Assembly: GCF_902686445.1 (NCBI RefSeq) | Contig: NC_062232.1 | Coordinates: 34,056,454-34,120,453, forward strand | DNA: 64,000 nt | Source: Sciurus carolinensis | Lineage: Eukaryota > Chordata > Mammalia > Rodentia > Sciuridae | Reading direction: 5' to 3' | Shown here: positions 1-11,992 of the stretch, one piece after another | How the letters are laid out: every line of letters begins with the position of its first letter | How positions within the stretch are numbered: position 1 is the first letter of the stretch | Translations under genes and position numbers: made by a program | Notes under the pieces: model-generated | What the model was told of the DNA's origin: nothing | What the model saw: the letters and a program-made list of their open reading frames with translations, nothing else | Databases searched by the model: none

Positions 1-190
1 TTTCTCATCTGCAGAGGAATGAGAATAGTTCCTCCTGTATAAAGTGCTTCAGACAATGCCTAACAACTGAAAAGCTTTATTTTAAAGTTGTGTATTTCAT
101 GTTTATTGGTTGCTTGTGTTTCTCTTTTCTGAGATTTTTCATATCCTTTGCCCCCTCCCCCCCCTTTTTTTAAACTGCCTTTTCTTTTTT

Positions 191-345
191 GGTGGGGGGT
201 TGGTACTGGGGATTCCGAGCCACATCCCCAGCCCTGTTTCGTATTTTATTTAGAGACAGGGTCTCACTGAGTTGCTTAGTGCCTTGCAGTTGCTGAGACT
301 GGCTTTGAACTCACCATCCTCCTAATTCAACCTCCCAATGAACTG
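191..345 (-). mobile_element. B1-ID dimer (MEN-type) SINE, antisense
   Basis: Reading + it shows an inverted ID half (CTGGGGATTCCGAGC, CATCCCCAGCCCTG) followed by an inverted B1 half (AGACAGGGTCTCACTGAG, GGCTTTGAACTC). This order is diagnostic of squirrel B1-ID dimers. Confidence 0.75.
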
Positions 346-394
346 CCTTTTCTTTTTTCAACATAAAATGGTTTATTTTTTTATTTTTAATTTT

Positions 395-472
395 TTTTTA
401 CTGTGCTGGGATCAGATCCAGGGCATTCAGTGTCTGAGGCAAACATTCTACCTGATTCCATCCAACCCTTAA
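395..472 (-). mobile_element. Diverged ID SINE, antisense
   Basis: Inverted ID pattern (GTGCTGGGATCAGATCCAGG ... AACATTCTACCTG) directly beside the previous SINE. Confidence 0.55.
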
Positions 473-714
473 CTTCTGGTTTTTACAGAAACCAGTCTGT
501 CAATTTTCACCCTGATGTCTCTGAATTTTGCTTAGAGGAAGGTGTATCTTAAAATTGAAATTTTGTGTGACTTTTTCAAATAAGTTTTAAACATGTTGTC
601 TAATATTTTAGTTCTCTTTGTCTACATTTTCCATTAACCTACCTATAATTCGTTGCTTTCATATGGTATGAGGTACACTTGTTGTGAAAATGAGAGAAAC
701 CTTGAAGTGGAAGA

Positions 715-897
715 AGTCATATAGAGTCAGGTCTGAATTAGAGTTGGCTCTGCATAATATGGACAAATCCCTGCAGATCTTATTTTTGATTCTGCAAAAT
801 GGGGATGATAATGCCCACTTTCTATACTGCATGGACTGGGTGTGAGAATCAGTGAGGCATGGCAGAGCACCTGGAAACCTTGTACTTCACATGTGAC
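715..897 (+). repeat. MIR fragment
   Basis: The order of motifs follows the MIR consensus: a region ending in GACAAATCCCTGCAGATC, then CAAAATGGGGATGATAATGC, then TGTGAGAATCAGTGAGG. Old and diverged. Confidence 0.6.
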
Positions 898-1077
898 ATT
901 CTGATCCACCTAAGTACTTTGTGATAAATACTTGAGTATTAATATTACTAAAACAGATGAGCACTAGGTACATTTTATGTACATGTTAATTTGGTCTTGA
1001 GTTATCTTGGGCAAGGTTGCGATTAGAAAACATAGAAATGAAACTTTGCAATGTTGGTAGGCAATTTCTCTCAATCT

Positions 1078-1412
1078 CTGTATTAGTCAGCTTTTTCGTC
1101 ATTGCAGCCAAAATACCCAACAAGAACAACTTAGAGGAAGAAAAGTTTATTTTGGCTCACAGTTTTAGAGATTCAGTTCATGGACCAGTGACCTGTTGCT
1201 TTGAGCATGAGGTGAGGCAACATGGTGGCCAAAGGGAGCCTCATAGGAGCTCTGCTCCACTCATTCCTGGTGGCCAGGAAGCAGAGAGGGGGAAGGGTCA
1301 CAGGGAAGATGCACCTTTCCAGGGCATGCCCCCAGTGACCCACCTTGTCCAGCCACACCCACCTGCCCACAATTACCACCCAGGCAGCCCATTCAGACTA
1401 GTTATCTTGTAA
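1078..1412 (-). mobile_element. ERVL-MaLR-type solo LTR, antisense
   Basis: It starts TGTATTAGTCAG, the reverse complement of the usual MaLR LTR 3' end. It continues with AAGTTTATTTTGGCTCACAG, CAACATGGTGGCC, GGCCAGGAAGCAGAGAG and GCATGCCCCCAGTGACC in the order expected for an inverted LTR. No internal retroviral genes are attached. The open frame across it is fortuitous. Confidence 0.65.
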
Positions 1413-2016
1413 TTTGATGATTTTTACCTCTGAAAATTCCTGTGTTTACACAGGAGTTTTGGGGAGACACCTCATTTAAACTTGAGGTGAGTTAGAAACT
1501 TGACTGTGGGCTAAGTGATTGTATTTCAATTTCAGGCATACATGGATTGTTCTGGGCAAAATGGGAGGTACCTTCTAACCAAGTACTTGTAATTAATCAA
1601 GTAATCCATCTGGTGGCATAGTATATCAGTCACAGGAAAGAGTTTTGAAAAGCACTGATGTCTAAGCCTCACTCCCAAATAATGTAATTTATTCCATCTG
1701 GAGAGGAATCTGGGCATCAGTGTTATCAAATACCTCAGGTGATTTTACTATATAACTAAAGATGGAATTCACCTGTCTAATGAATATACAATTGAGGGTT
1801 TGATAGCATTCTCCTGTATACCTTTGTTAGGTTGCAAAGAATTTCTATTCTTAAAATAGTTGTGGCTTATAGCCCTGCAGGACTTCAAGACTGCCTATGG
1901 TCACAACCTTCCCAACATGGTAGAGCTAAAGTCACTTGACATTAACTTGTATTGAAATAATAGTATATAGTTTGCCCTCTCCTAAGAAAAAGTTCTCCAA
2001 AGAGTGGTTTTTGGTT

Positions 2017-2042
2017 TTGTGTGTGTGTGTGTGTGTTTGTTT
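2017..2042. repeat. (GT)n microsatellite
   Basis: About nine GT units with one T interruption. Confidence 0.9.
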
Positions 2043-2259
2043 GGGAGTGGGGTGGGCTTAACAGAAATTTGCTATCTTAAAATACTGGAGGTTGGAAGTT
2101 CAAGATCAAGGTGTTTGGCAGGTTTTATTTTTTGAGGTCTCTGCTTGGCTTGCAGATGGTCATTCTCTTTTTTGCTGTCTTCACACAGTCTTTCCTTTGT
2201 GTACATCCCTGGAGTTTTCTTCCCAAAGCATGAAAAGCTTATGTTAAAACTACTTCTAA

Positions 2260-2340
2260 AGGATGGAGGTGTAGCTCAGTAGTTGACCATTTGCATAGTA
2301 TGAGAGAGGCCCTGGGTTCAGTTCCCAAGCACTGTAAAAG
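2260..2340 (+). mobile_element. ID SINE, sense
   Basis: tRNA-like A box region (GGTGTAGCTCAGTAG) and B box region (CCTGGGTTCAGTTCCCAAGC), followed by an A-rich tail. Confidence 0.75.
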
Positions 2341-2810
2341 AAACTACAGAAATCATTTGTAAGCTTGTTAACATCCATGATCCCTTAGTATCAATGATAA
2401 ATGTTAGATGTGCAGTCTTGCTCGAAATGTTCTTAAAAATCATTTTTTTGCTTTGTCTTAAGTAAATTTTTGCAGTATATTTAAGGCATTAGCAAATTGA
2501 GGACAGATAATTTATTATTCCATAATAATCAAGTGGCAACTAAGTAAGTGCCTTGCTCTACTGTGTTTGGAGTCAGATTTAGGAAAAAATTGAAATATTA
2601 CATAATAAAGCTGTTATTCTTAGTATACTTTATGGTGTACCACTATCAGTTTTAAGTTGAATGTGGTAATGAAACTTGAGCTTTTTACTTTTCTCTTTCA
2701 TTTATATAGCCACCTTTTCCTGACCTGATTCATTGGTGGTACTAAATTTGAATAGTTGTTTAATTTGTGTTTTTTAGAACTAAAACAGTTTTTTTCCCTT
2801 CTACTTGTAG

Positions 2811-2968
2811 GTTATGCAATGGTCTCTGCAAGATGGTTTATTCTTGAATTGGAGCTTTTTAAGACTGACAAATGCTGGCACTTCATCTTCTATAAGTGGA
2901 CTATAATTTCTTTTCTCAAGACAACTACATAAGCAGACAAAATTGCAAAGATCTGCCCTGTGTCGAGT
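2811..2968 (+). other. USP9X: USP9X 5' UTR part of exon 2
   Basis: This is the 158-nt leader segment between the splice acceptor AG at 2809-2810 and the start codon at 2969. It contains four upstream ATGs (2814, 2819, 2833, 2872), all closed by stops before 2969. Frame +2 relative to 2969 gives a 30-codon uORF (2814-2906). The ATG at 2819 is in frame with the main start and ends at TAA 2930-2932. Translational dampening is an inference from this layout. Confidence 0.75.
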
Positions 2969-3064
2969 ATGACAGCCACGACTCGTGGCTCTCCAGTCGG
3001 AGGGAATGACAACCAGGGCCAGGCTCCTGATGGACAGTCTCAGCCCCCCCTCCAACAGAATCAG
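2969..3064 (+). CDS. USP9X: USP9X coding exon 1 (residues 1-32)
   Basis: It begins at the ATG in GAGTATGA (A at -3) and ends in CAG before the donor GTAGGA at 3065. It encodes MTATTRG... through ...LQQNQ, a Gly/Gln/Pro-rich segment typical of the USP9X N-terminus and predicted to be disordered. Phase at the 3' end is 0. Confidence 0.97.
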
Positions 3065-6000
3065 GTAGGACATTGAAGATACTAGTAGTTAAAGCTGCAT
3101 TGGTATGTCCACTATGGTATACTACTATGGTATGAAGCATTTTCTGAATAATTAGTGAAAAAAATCATACATTTTAATTTAAAAGAAAAGTGAACATAGG
3201 TCTTCAGTAATACGAAAACTCAAGTGCTATAGACTGTGCTGTTTAAGTATGTGGCCCATCTTTTTCTGGTGTCTAATAATATTGTCAGTCATCATTAAAA
3301 TTTATTTAAGCCCTGTGTCACTTCTGGGAAAAGTATTGTATCATGAAGTGTAACCCATGGAACCATCATAAATCATAATATCACTTTGTATCCTGTAAAT
3401 ATATATAATTATCCATCATCAGTTTACAGCAAAATGTTTTCAAAAAGAGCATGGACTCGAGTCATATTGCTAGTATTCAGATTGCAGCTTTGCACCATAC
3501 TGGCTTAAAGATTCAACTCTAAGTCTGTTTCTTCACCTGTCTAGTAGAGGTCTAGTACAAGTGAAGTAATGTTTGCAAAGGGCTTAACATAGATTTTGGT
3601 ATCAAGGTTTTATGCTGACCTTAAAGCTCTGAGTAATATTCTTTTACTGTTTGGTTGGATGAATTTATTTAAGGTTTCTGTTAGGTTTTTCATTAATGTT
3701 TTGAAGGGTTTAACTGGTAGAACCATCTGAACCTGGGATTTTTGTGGAAAGATTTTGCTTGTAGTTCCAACTTTTTTTAAAAGAATTTTTTCCTTTTTAA
3801 ATGTCTTTTGGTAAGTTGTGTTTTTCAAGGAATTTTTAATTTCAAATTCTAGATTGTCAGATTTATTGAGGTATGGTTGCAAGCACATGCTCTGCCACCG
3901 AGATTATTTTTTTTTGTCTTAGGGCCTATGGTAGTATTTTCTTATTCATTTTGTATTCTGTTAATTTGTGTTTTCTCCTGATCAGTTTTTCTAGGGGTTT
4001 ATCAATTTCATTAAAACTCTCAGAAACCAACTTTTTATTTTTACTTTGATTTTCCACCCGCCTCTGCTTTTATCCTTAGCTCTTTGTGCTTTTTAAATTT
4101 CTTTTGAATTCAGTCTGCTGCACTTTTTCTCATTTCTTGAAATGGAAATTTAGGTAATTGATTTCAGCTTTTTTCCCCCTAATATATACAGTTTTTATAT
4201 TGGGGAGTTTTAAACTGAATAAGATGTGCATTAAGATTTGTGATATGCAGTTCAAATAGCTCCTAGAGATAAATGAGCTGGGGTGTGTGTAGGGGAGCCA
4301 GACAAACTGCTTACAGTTGGTATGTGTTTTTGTAGAATCTGTGTGAATATGTTCTAAGGCAAAAATGTTTTCATTTGTCATTGGGGATAAGTTCTTACTG
4401 TCCAACTATGACAGATTAGATCTTCTATCACTAGTCTGATGGGAAAGAGCTGCTTTCTCTCCTTCCTCTGATATTTGAGAGAAATTAGCACGTCAGGCTT
4501 CCCTAACAAATGGGCTAACTCTAAAAATTCCTTTTCCTCTCCATTCCTACTTTGAGACATGAAATAATGAAGTAGATGGTTACAGGTCTTGGACAGAGTT
4601 AAGTCTTTCCTGTGTTATAAATCTGATGGCCAGTGAAGGTGCTGGAATGGAATTTGGGAACATATATGTCAGTGTCCTTAAATTGTTTATACTCTCAATT
4701 TAGTAATTATATCTCTAGTACCCAATCCTAAGCAAAAATTGAAGTTCAGCACAAAGGTTTGTTATGAAAAGATTAGTTACAGCTATTTGTTAACAGTAAA
4801 AATTACAAGATAGCAAATGTTCCTTATGTAGTAATGTTATCTGGCCTTTAATTTTCTATAGAATCTTAATTAAAAAATTGAATACTCAGATATTGAATTA
4901 AAGGGCACAGATATAAGCAGGTATAATCCCAATTTTATTAAAAGTTTATACATAGAGGTGGACATGCTTTATTTTGGCTCACAGGTTACAAAGAAATATA
5001 ATTGGTATGCTTATCTTTTGGTGTGGTATTACAGATGTTTTCATTTTTACTTTTTTATATTTTCTGTAAGATATACTACATATATATGTGTAAAATATCT
5101 CACATACAACAGGGGAAAGATATTTGGTTTTTTTTGTTTGTTTGTTTTAAAAAGAACAAGCTTCTAAAGTTATATACTTCAGTTCGTTTTTGTTGGTCTT
5201 CTAACACTTGAATTCTGTGCCTGGAGAGTAGCTTTGTGGCACCTGATGTGTTCTCCAGAACATCTTAAGTAAAAGTTGACCCTTCATTTGCTAATTGGCC
5301 ATATAAGTTCATGTATAAAGTTTTAAGTAGAACATATTAAAGATTTTAATGGTGGTATACCTGACTATCTACATATAAGCATTTATTTATGCAACTCTTG
5401 CTTATTATATAACTATTTGGTAGGTACTTTAATGATAGGGAAGGGGGCCCTCTTTTCTGAAAGGCCCATCAACCTACAGTGAGTAGAAAATTCAACAAAT
5501 ATGAATAAAACTCAATTTAGAATTTAGGTTAATTTCATTTTAAAAGAGAAATACCACCTACTTTCAAAATTTAAGAATAAGAGTCATGGGCTGGGGGTAT
5601 AGCTCTTGTAACTCAGAGGTAAAAGCACTTGCCTTGGATGTAAGAGGCCCTGGGTTGAATTTCTAGCACCACAGGAAGGAGGGTGGGAGGAAAAATAAAA
5701 CAGGGGTCATAAAAGTTCAGTTACTTATTGTGAAAATACTGTGCCTCCTGAGTAGCTGGGATTACAGGTATGCACCACTGGACCTGGCTAATTATTGTTT
5801 GAGTAATAGTTTGAAAATAGGGAAATCACAGAAGAACATTTACATTTTCCCCCTTTTATTTAGAAAAAAGTTGTAAGTCAGAAAGTTCTTAATTTGTAAT
5901 AAGTATCATATTTGAACAATAATTTCTTTATCATGGTAGCGTTCATATAACGAAAATATAAACAGAGGCAGTATAAATTATGGTTAAAAGCACAAACTTT

Positions 6001-9000
6001 AAAGTAGAGTTAGATTCAAATCCTGACTACAGTTTGAGCTGTGTGACCTTACTGAGCTTGTTTTCTTGTCTATTAAATGACCTAGAATAAATACTTCTTG
6101 GGCTGTTGAGGATTAAGTAAAATTATTTTTAAAGCATAGTAGCATACAATAGCCTAGCCTCTAACATCATAAACTTTCAATGTTTTTTGTAAAAATAAAT
6201 ATTTATGAAAATTTTTATATTTATAATACTAATCTCTGTTGTTTGTATTAATGGATATTGTAGTACATTATAGAAACTTTAATCTGAAATATTTAATTTT
6301 TAATCAAGACTTCGTCGCCTGATTCTTCCAATGAAAATTCCCCGGCAACTCCCCCAGATGAACAAGGTCAAGGTGATGCCCCACCACAGATTGAAGATGA
6401 GGAACCTGCATTTCCACATACTGACTTGGCAAAGTTGGATGATATGATCAACAGGTGAGTTACTTTTGGTTTTTAATGTTTGTAACATTTAAGAAATTTC
6501 ACCAGCCAAGTTTCTCAGCATTGTGTGTGGTACTGGATAAGAAAAGAGTGAAGAGGAATGTCACAGGTATGCCACCTTCATAGTCCTCACATCTTCTAAG
6601 TACTTGTAACCCATGGTTTTAATTGGATTTAATTAAGGGAATGAGAATGTCAAAGTTTTTAGACCTATGACAACCCTAGTTAGTATGTTTTTGAAGAGCC
6701 ACCTGTGCGCTTTTAAAAAAATATATTTTTAGCTATAGATGGACACAATATCTTCATTTTTTTATGCGGTACTGAGAATTGGACCCAGTGCCTCACACAT
6801 GGTAGGTAAGCACTCTACCACTGAGCCACAATCCCCTCCCTACCTGTGCACTTTCGTTTTCAGAGTTTATGAAGCATGTTGGTTTCTGGATGACTTTAAT
6901 AACTTTGCGATGGCCCTGAGATAACCCAGGTCATGAGAAGACTGAGTTCCTTAGAGCCTGCCCTTTATGAACCCTCAAAAGTGAAGCTTTAAGCTTCTGT
7001 GGAGGGCATCAAAAGAATATAAAAAGGATAATTAAGGAACATTAAGGAACTCCATATGGGTTTGGTCTTTACTGGACTGTGGGTTCAATACATGAGTGCC
7101 AGAAAGGTATGATGCACCCTCCCCCTGCAAAAGGAATGTAATAAAAACACATAAATCCTGTAGGTACTTACTTTACTTTTTCCCCCCGTATTTTTACTTT
7201 TTGAAAATAAATCACTATTAAATGCGTGATGTCAGGGGACATAAAAATCCTTTGCATTAAAAAAAACCTGAACATATAATAAGTACTTATTGTTACACAT
7301 GTAACCATATCATGTGGGTAAATTTTATCATTTCCTTTCATACATTCAACCAAAAATTACTATTAATGGTCCTTAAGGTTGAAAAAATACAGAGGATGTT
7401 TTAAAATATAGACAAAACAATGATAGGCAATATACATTTCTCTTGTGGATTATTTGGTAATGAAATGTCTTTTATTAAAGTGTGTGAGTATCTGGGGATT
7501 CTGAAGAAGGCTGGCTCTTCTGGAGAGCAGAGAGATAGCACCACTTGGGTATAGGCTACATCTCTACCCAAAGAAGAGGGCTTCTGTGGAAATACGGAGA
7601 CTGTAGACCCACCACTCACTTGACCTTCAGAAGAACGTAATGAACTATGATGGATCGAGGCCTAAATCAGTTCTTTGCCTCCTAATTTTTTTGTTCTTAG
7701 AAACTTGAAGAATGTGTCTTCTATTCTGAATCTCAGAAGACTCCTTTGCCTATGAACTTTAACAATATTAGATTATTATAGTAGCTTCATATTATCTTCA
7801 TGTAATCAGAGTAATGTGATTTCCTTCCCTCTCATCGCTGTGTCTTGTTTTTACAGTACCTTAACAAAATTCTGTTTGTAGAGACAACAGATGGTGCTTA
7901 GTCCAACAAAGCAGACTTTCTGCCCACCTTGCTGTTTTAATATTTTAATATTTTAATGTTATTTAGTTAATGTTGTTATTTTCATAGCAAAGTAATTTTA
8001 ATTAGTAACTTATTTATAGTACCCTTTTTTAGTGCACAACCAATAAGTATCTTTTATTTCATAAAAATTCTTAGGCCTCGATGGGTGGTTCCAGTTCTGC
8101 CGAAAGGGGAATTAGAAGTGCTTTTAGAAGCTGCTATTGATCTTAGTAAGAAAGGTAAGTTTTAATATTATGCTTTTTATAATGGATACTACTAGATATA
8201 CTTTTCACTTTATTCCTGAAGACCTTGTTTTCCTGTTAATAAAGACTTGCTGTGGCTTATGAGCAAGGCTCATAATCTTTAGATAACCTTCAAGAGTATT
8301 TCTCAATTGTCTAATAGACAAAATTTATGTATATTTATATTTCTAAGGAACAGATCTGTTACTTAGATTCATAAAGGGATTGTCATTCAAAGGTGAAGAA
8401 ACGAAATAGTATACACAGAAGAACATTTTTACTGTTAAGTATTCTGTAGGTGATGACATGGACTTTAGGTATAGTTGTGTATGTGTTTGTCCTGAGCCAT
8501 TTCCAGTCTCAGGATTTGCATTATGTAAATTGACAAAGTATTTACACTTGCCCTCTGACTGCTTTACTAAAATGCCAGTGAATGAAACAATGTGTTGGTC
8601 TTTGTACCTAGTATAATCTTCTGTGATCATTTAATTAAAGATTGCCATTTCATTAATAGTTTCTTTTAGAATAATCTTGCTTACATGTGTTTTTTATTTT
8701 AATAGAATAGGTGTGATTTTTTTTCCCCCTCTCTAATAAAAGAAGCAATTGAAAGATAAGGTTCAATGTTGAAAAATACATTAGAAGTTAGTAAAAAGGG
8801 ATTTTGTTTTTATTCAGTTGTCTAGAAGTAAAGCTTAATGTTGGGATTTTTCATCTTTTTTTCAATTGCTTTAGTTTACTTTTAGGTGCAGTTTAATTCT
8901 CATAGTGGGGGACTGTTACTATACTAGACAGTTAATTTTTTAGCCATTGGAGATTAAAATAAAATACAGTAACACTTCATTTTCTGAAATAGGATAGCCA

Positions 9001-11952
9001 TTATGTGTATTAGTCAGTTTTTCTGTTCCTGTAACAAATTCCAGAGATAGATTATAAAGAGAAAAGATTTATTTTGGCTCACAGTTATTTGATCCAATTG
9101 TTACCTTATATCACTGGATATTGTAAAACAACCAGAGAAACATTGTTTACATTATAATTCCCCCCCCCCCCCCCTTTTAGGCCTTGATGTTAAAAGTGAA
9201 GCCTGTCAACGATTTTTTCGAGATGGACTAACAATATCATTCACTAAAATCCTTACAGATGAAGCAGTGAGTGGATGGAAGTTTGAAATACATGTGAGTT
9301 GTTGTATTTGACTTAGATAATTTTGCCTAGTGATCCCTTTGGGAAGGAAGGAGAGGGGTGTGTGTGTGTGTGTTGTGTATTTGGTTATATATTGGCCTAT
9401 TAATTGAAGAGTGTAAAAATGAAACTTTTAGAATTTTTTTTTAAAAAATTGTCTATTGAAGGCAGCATGGTCATTTAGAATGAACATGAGGTTTAGTGTT
9501 AGAAAACATGGGGTTCTCAAGTGTCTTGTGACCCTAAGCTACCACATTTCATTAAAAATACAATTTTGTCAGCCAGGTGCAGTAGTACACACTTTTGATT
9601 CCAGCAGCTCGGAAGGTTGAGGCAGGAGGATCACAAGTTGCTTAGGACCTTGCTGAGACCCTATGTCAAAGTAAAACAGTAAAAGGGTTTGGGGATGTAG
9701 CTCAGTGGTAAAGCATCCCTGGGTTTCATCCCCAGTACCACCAAGAAGAAAATGTGTTGGTACAATTATAAGATGCATCACTATTTTATGTACCATCAAG
9801 GAAGAAAAATACCCAAGAAGGGGAATGTAACACATGTCGAGGACATCAAAAAGGTCAGTGAAGAGGTAAATGAGATGAACTCAATACAGAAAGGGATGAC
9901 AAAGAAGCATGTTTGTTTCAATCTTGCCACCTGGTGGAGGGAGGAAAAAAAGAACTCCTAAAGAATTAAACCATATGTCAGTATTTAAGTTTTGTAGCCT
10001 GAATTTAACAGAATTTATTTTTTGGCAGTGCTGGGGATTGAACTCGGGATCTAGGCAAGTGCTCTGCCATTGAACCACATCTTCAGCATCATCTGAATTC
10101 AAATTACAGTTGTCATATAAAAAAATAAAGTTTAAGTAGAGAATTTAAAGTGGTTTCAGGTTGGTGGTGTTCCTTAGTATCTAGCAGAGGCAAACAAATC
10201 ATCCTCAAATGCCTCATTAATCAATGATTATAAAATACAGATTCTAAAAATCTCTGAAAATTAAAACTATATCTTAAGACTGATGAAATACTGTAATTAC
10301 TCCAAGTCTGTTCCTTGTTTGACTATGGTAATGGTCATAGGTTATAAAGCAGATATTTTTGTCATCTATGAACAATTTCCCCACTATGACCATGGCATAA
10401 AATTTCCAACATCTTCTGATTTAACTAGAAATGGTATCACTGAGGATAACAAATCTACCTTCATCTTGGGTAATGGACATATTATGTAGATTTTTAGAAT
10501 GACTGCCTCTGAGCCAGGCATAGTGGTACACTCCCATAAGCCCAGCTACTTGGGAAGCTGAGATGGCAGAATGGCAAGTTTGAGGACAACCTGAGCAACA
10601 TAAGACCCTGTCTCAAAATAAAAAGGGCTGGGATGTAGCTCAGTGGTATAGTGCTTCCCTAGTGTGTGTGAGGCCCTAGGTCCGATTCCCAGCTCTCTGA
10701 AAACAAAACAAAACAAAACAAGAATAGCACGTCATTGATTCTTCATTGTGGCCTTGGGAACGTGGTGAAACCTTGTCTCAGTAAAAAATAAGAAGGGCTA
10801 TAGCACAGTGGTAGAGCACCCCTGGATTCATTGCCCACTATCAAGGGGGGGGGGGGAAATAGAATAAGAATGGCCGGTGGTGGTATACAAATTCCAAAGA
10901 GGAAATAATGGTAATTTGCCTCTTGTCTGTGGACATAGAGCAGAAATTGATAACCTGTGTCACTGATTTCATTTTTTAAGCCATAGAAAATGACTTTTGA
11001 AAGTAGATACTATGTAAATAAATGTTGTCTTTTGATAGTTTGGTCCTAATACAAGCAAAAACCCAATATAATTCAATCAGTATAGAAAATGGAGAGTAAG
11101 ATTATATTTGTTTAAAAGTGCAATGTTTTCATATTTTCAATCATCTTTCCTTCATACAACAGAGATGTATTATTAACAATACTCATCGCCTGGTGGAGCT
11201 ATGTGTGGCAAAGTTGTCCCAAGACTGGTTTCCACTTCTAGAACTTCTTGCCATGGCCTTAAATCCTCATTGCAAATTCCATATCTACAATGGTACACGT
11301 CCATGTGAATCAGTTTCTTCAAGTGTTCAGTTGCCTGAAGATGAACTCTTCGCTCGTTCTCCAGACCCTCGATCACCAAAAGTGTGTTGGTTTGTTATTT
11401 CCAAAATTAAAATATTACAGTTGTTTTGCTCTACCACAGAACTTGTAATCTGAACCTCTTAATGTGGTGAAGAGTAATTTCACATTACTCTTAGAGAGAT
11501 TCTGCATTATTCTGTGTTTTGGATTCTTTGTTTTGTACCAGAGCTATGCTCTTTGTTTGTACTCCTGGTAAGTTTTTCTGTATTGAAATATTTAAAGTCT
11601 GTCAAATTTGCTTTGAGACTTTAAATGAAAATATATGAAATCGGGAGCCTTTTTACATAGCCATAGCATGCTAGTTCAGTGCTTACGGCCATCTTTTAAA
11701 ACTTTCTATGTATACCTAGTCCCCATTGTTTTCTACTCAGCATCTATGGAAGTAATCATAATTTGGGTTACTATGAAACAGACTGTATTTTTCCTTTGTA
11801 ATAAGAATAGAGTAGGATGTTTACTTCTTGCATTGAAAACCTCAGGTGTTGCTCTGTAAGGCTTTTATCATTTTACACATTCTAAGATTTTGACTTCTGA
11901 CTCCAAAATAGTTTGTTCTATAAATGCTTTTATACACACACACACACGCACG

Positions 11953-11992
<40 letters not shown>

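Larger units (their letters stand above)
1..2810 (+). other. 3' part of USP9X intron 1
   Basis: No exon or CpG-rich promoter is visible before the acceptor at 2801-2810 (pyrimidine-rich, ending TTGTAG). The non-coding first exon must therefore lie upstream of the window. The stretch holds SINEs, an MIR, a MaLR LTR and a short GT repeat, listed separately. Between about 1420 and 2255 I see nothing else recognisable. Confidence 0.8.
3065..6308 (+). other. USP9X intron after coding exon 1
   Basis: Besides the MIR, L1, ID and B1 pieces listed separately, 3065-3435 and 4235-5585 hold AT-rich sequence with no gene or repeat I can name. A 23-base match to the MaLR 'TTTATTTTGGCTCACAG' motif near 4967 is too short to call. 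Confidence 0.6.

Noticed and set aside
1017..1412. 131-codon open frame as a small protein gene
   Set aside because: It lies almost wholly in an inverted MaLR LTR and has no family signal or splice context.
1..2810. USP9X promoter or CpG island
   Set aside because: The segment is AT-rich with few CpG and ends in a splice acceptor; the promoter must be further upstream.
10511..10860. CRISPR-like repeat array, because similar units recur
   Set aside because: The recurring units are dispersed SINE copies in a vertebrate intron, not short direct repeats with even spacers.
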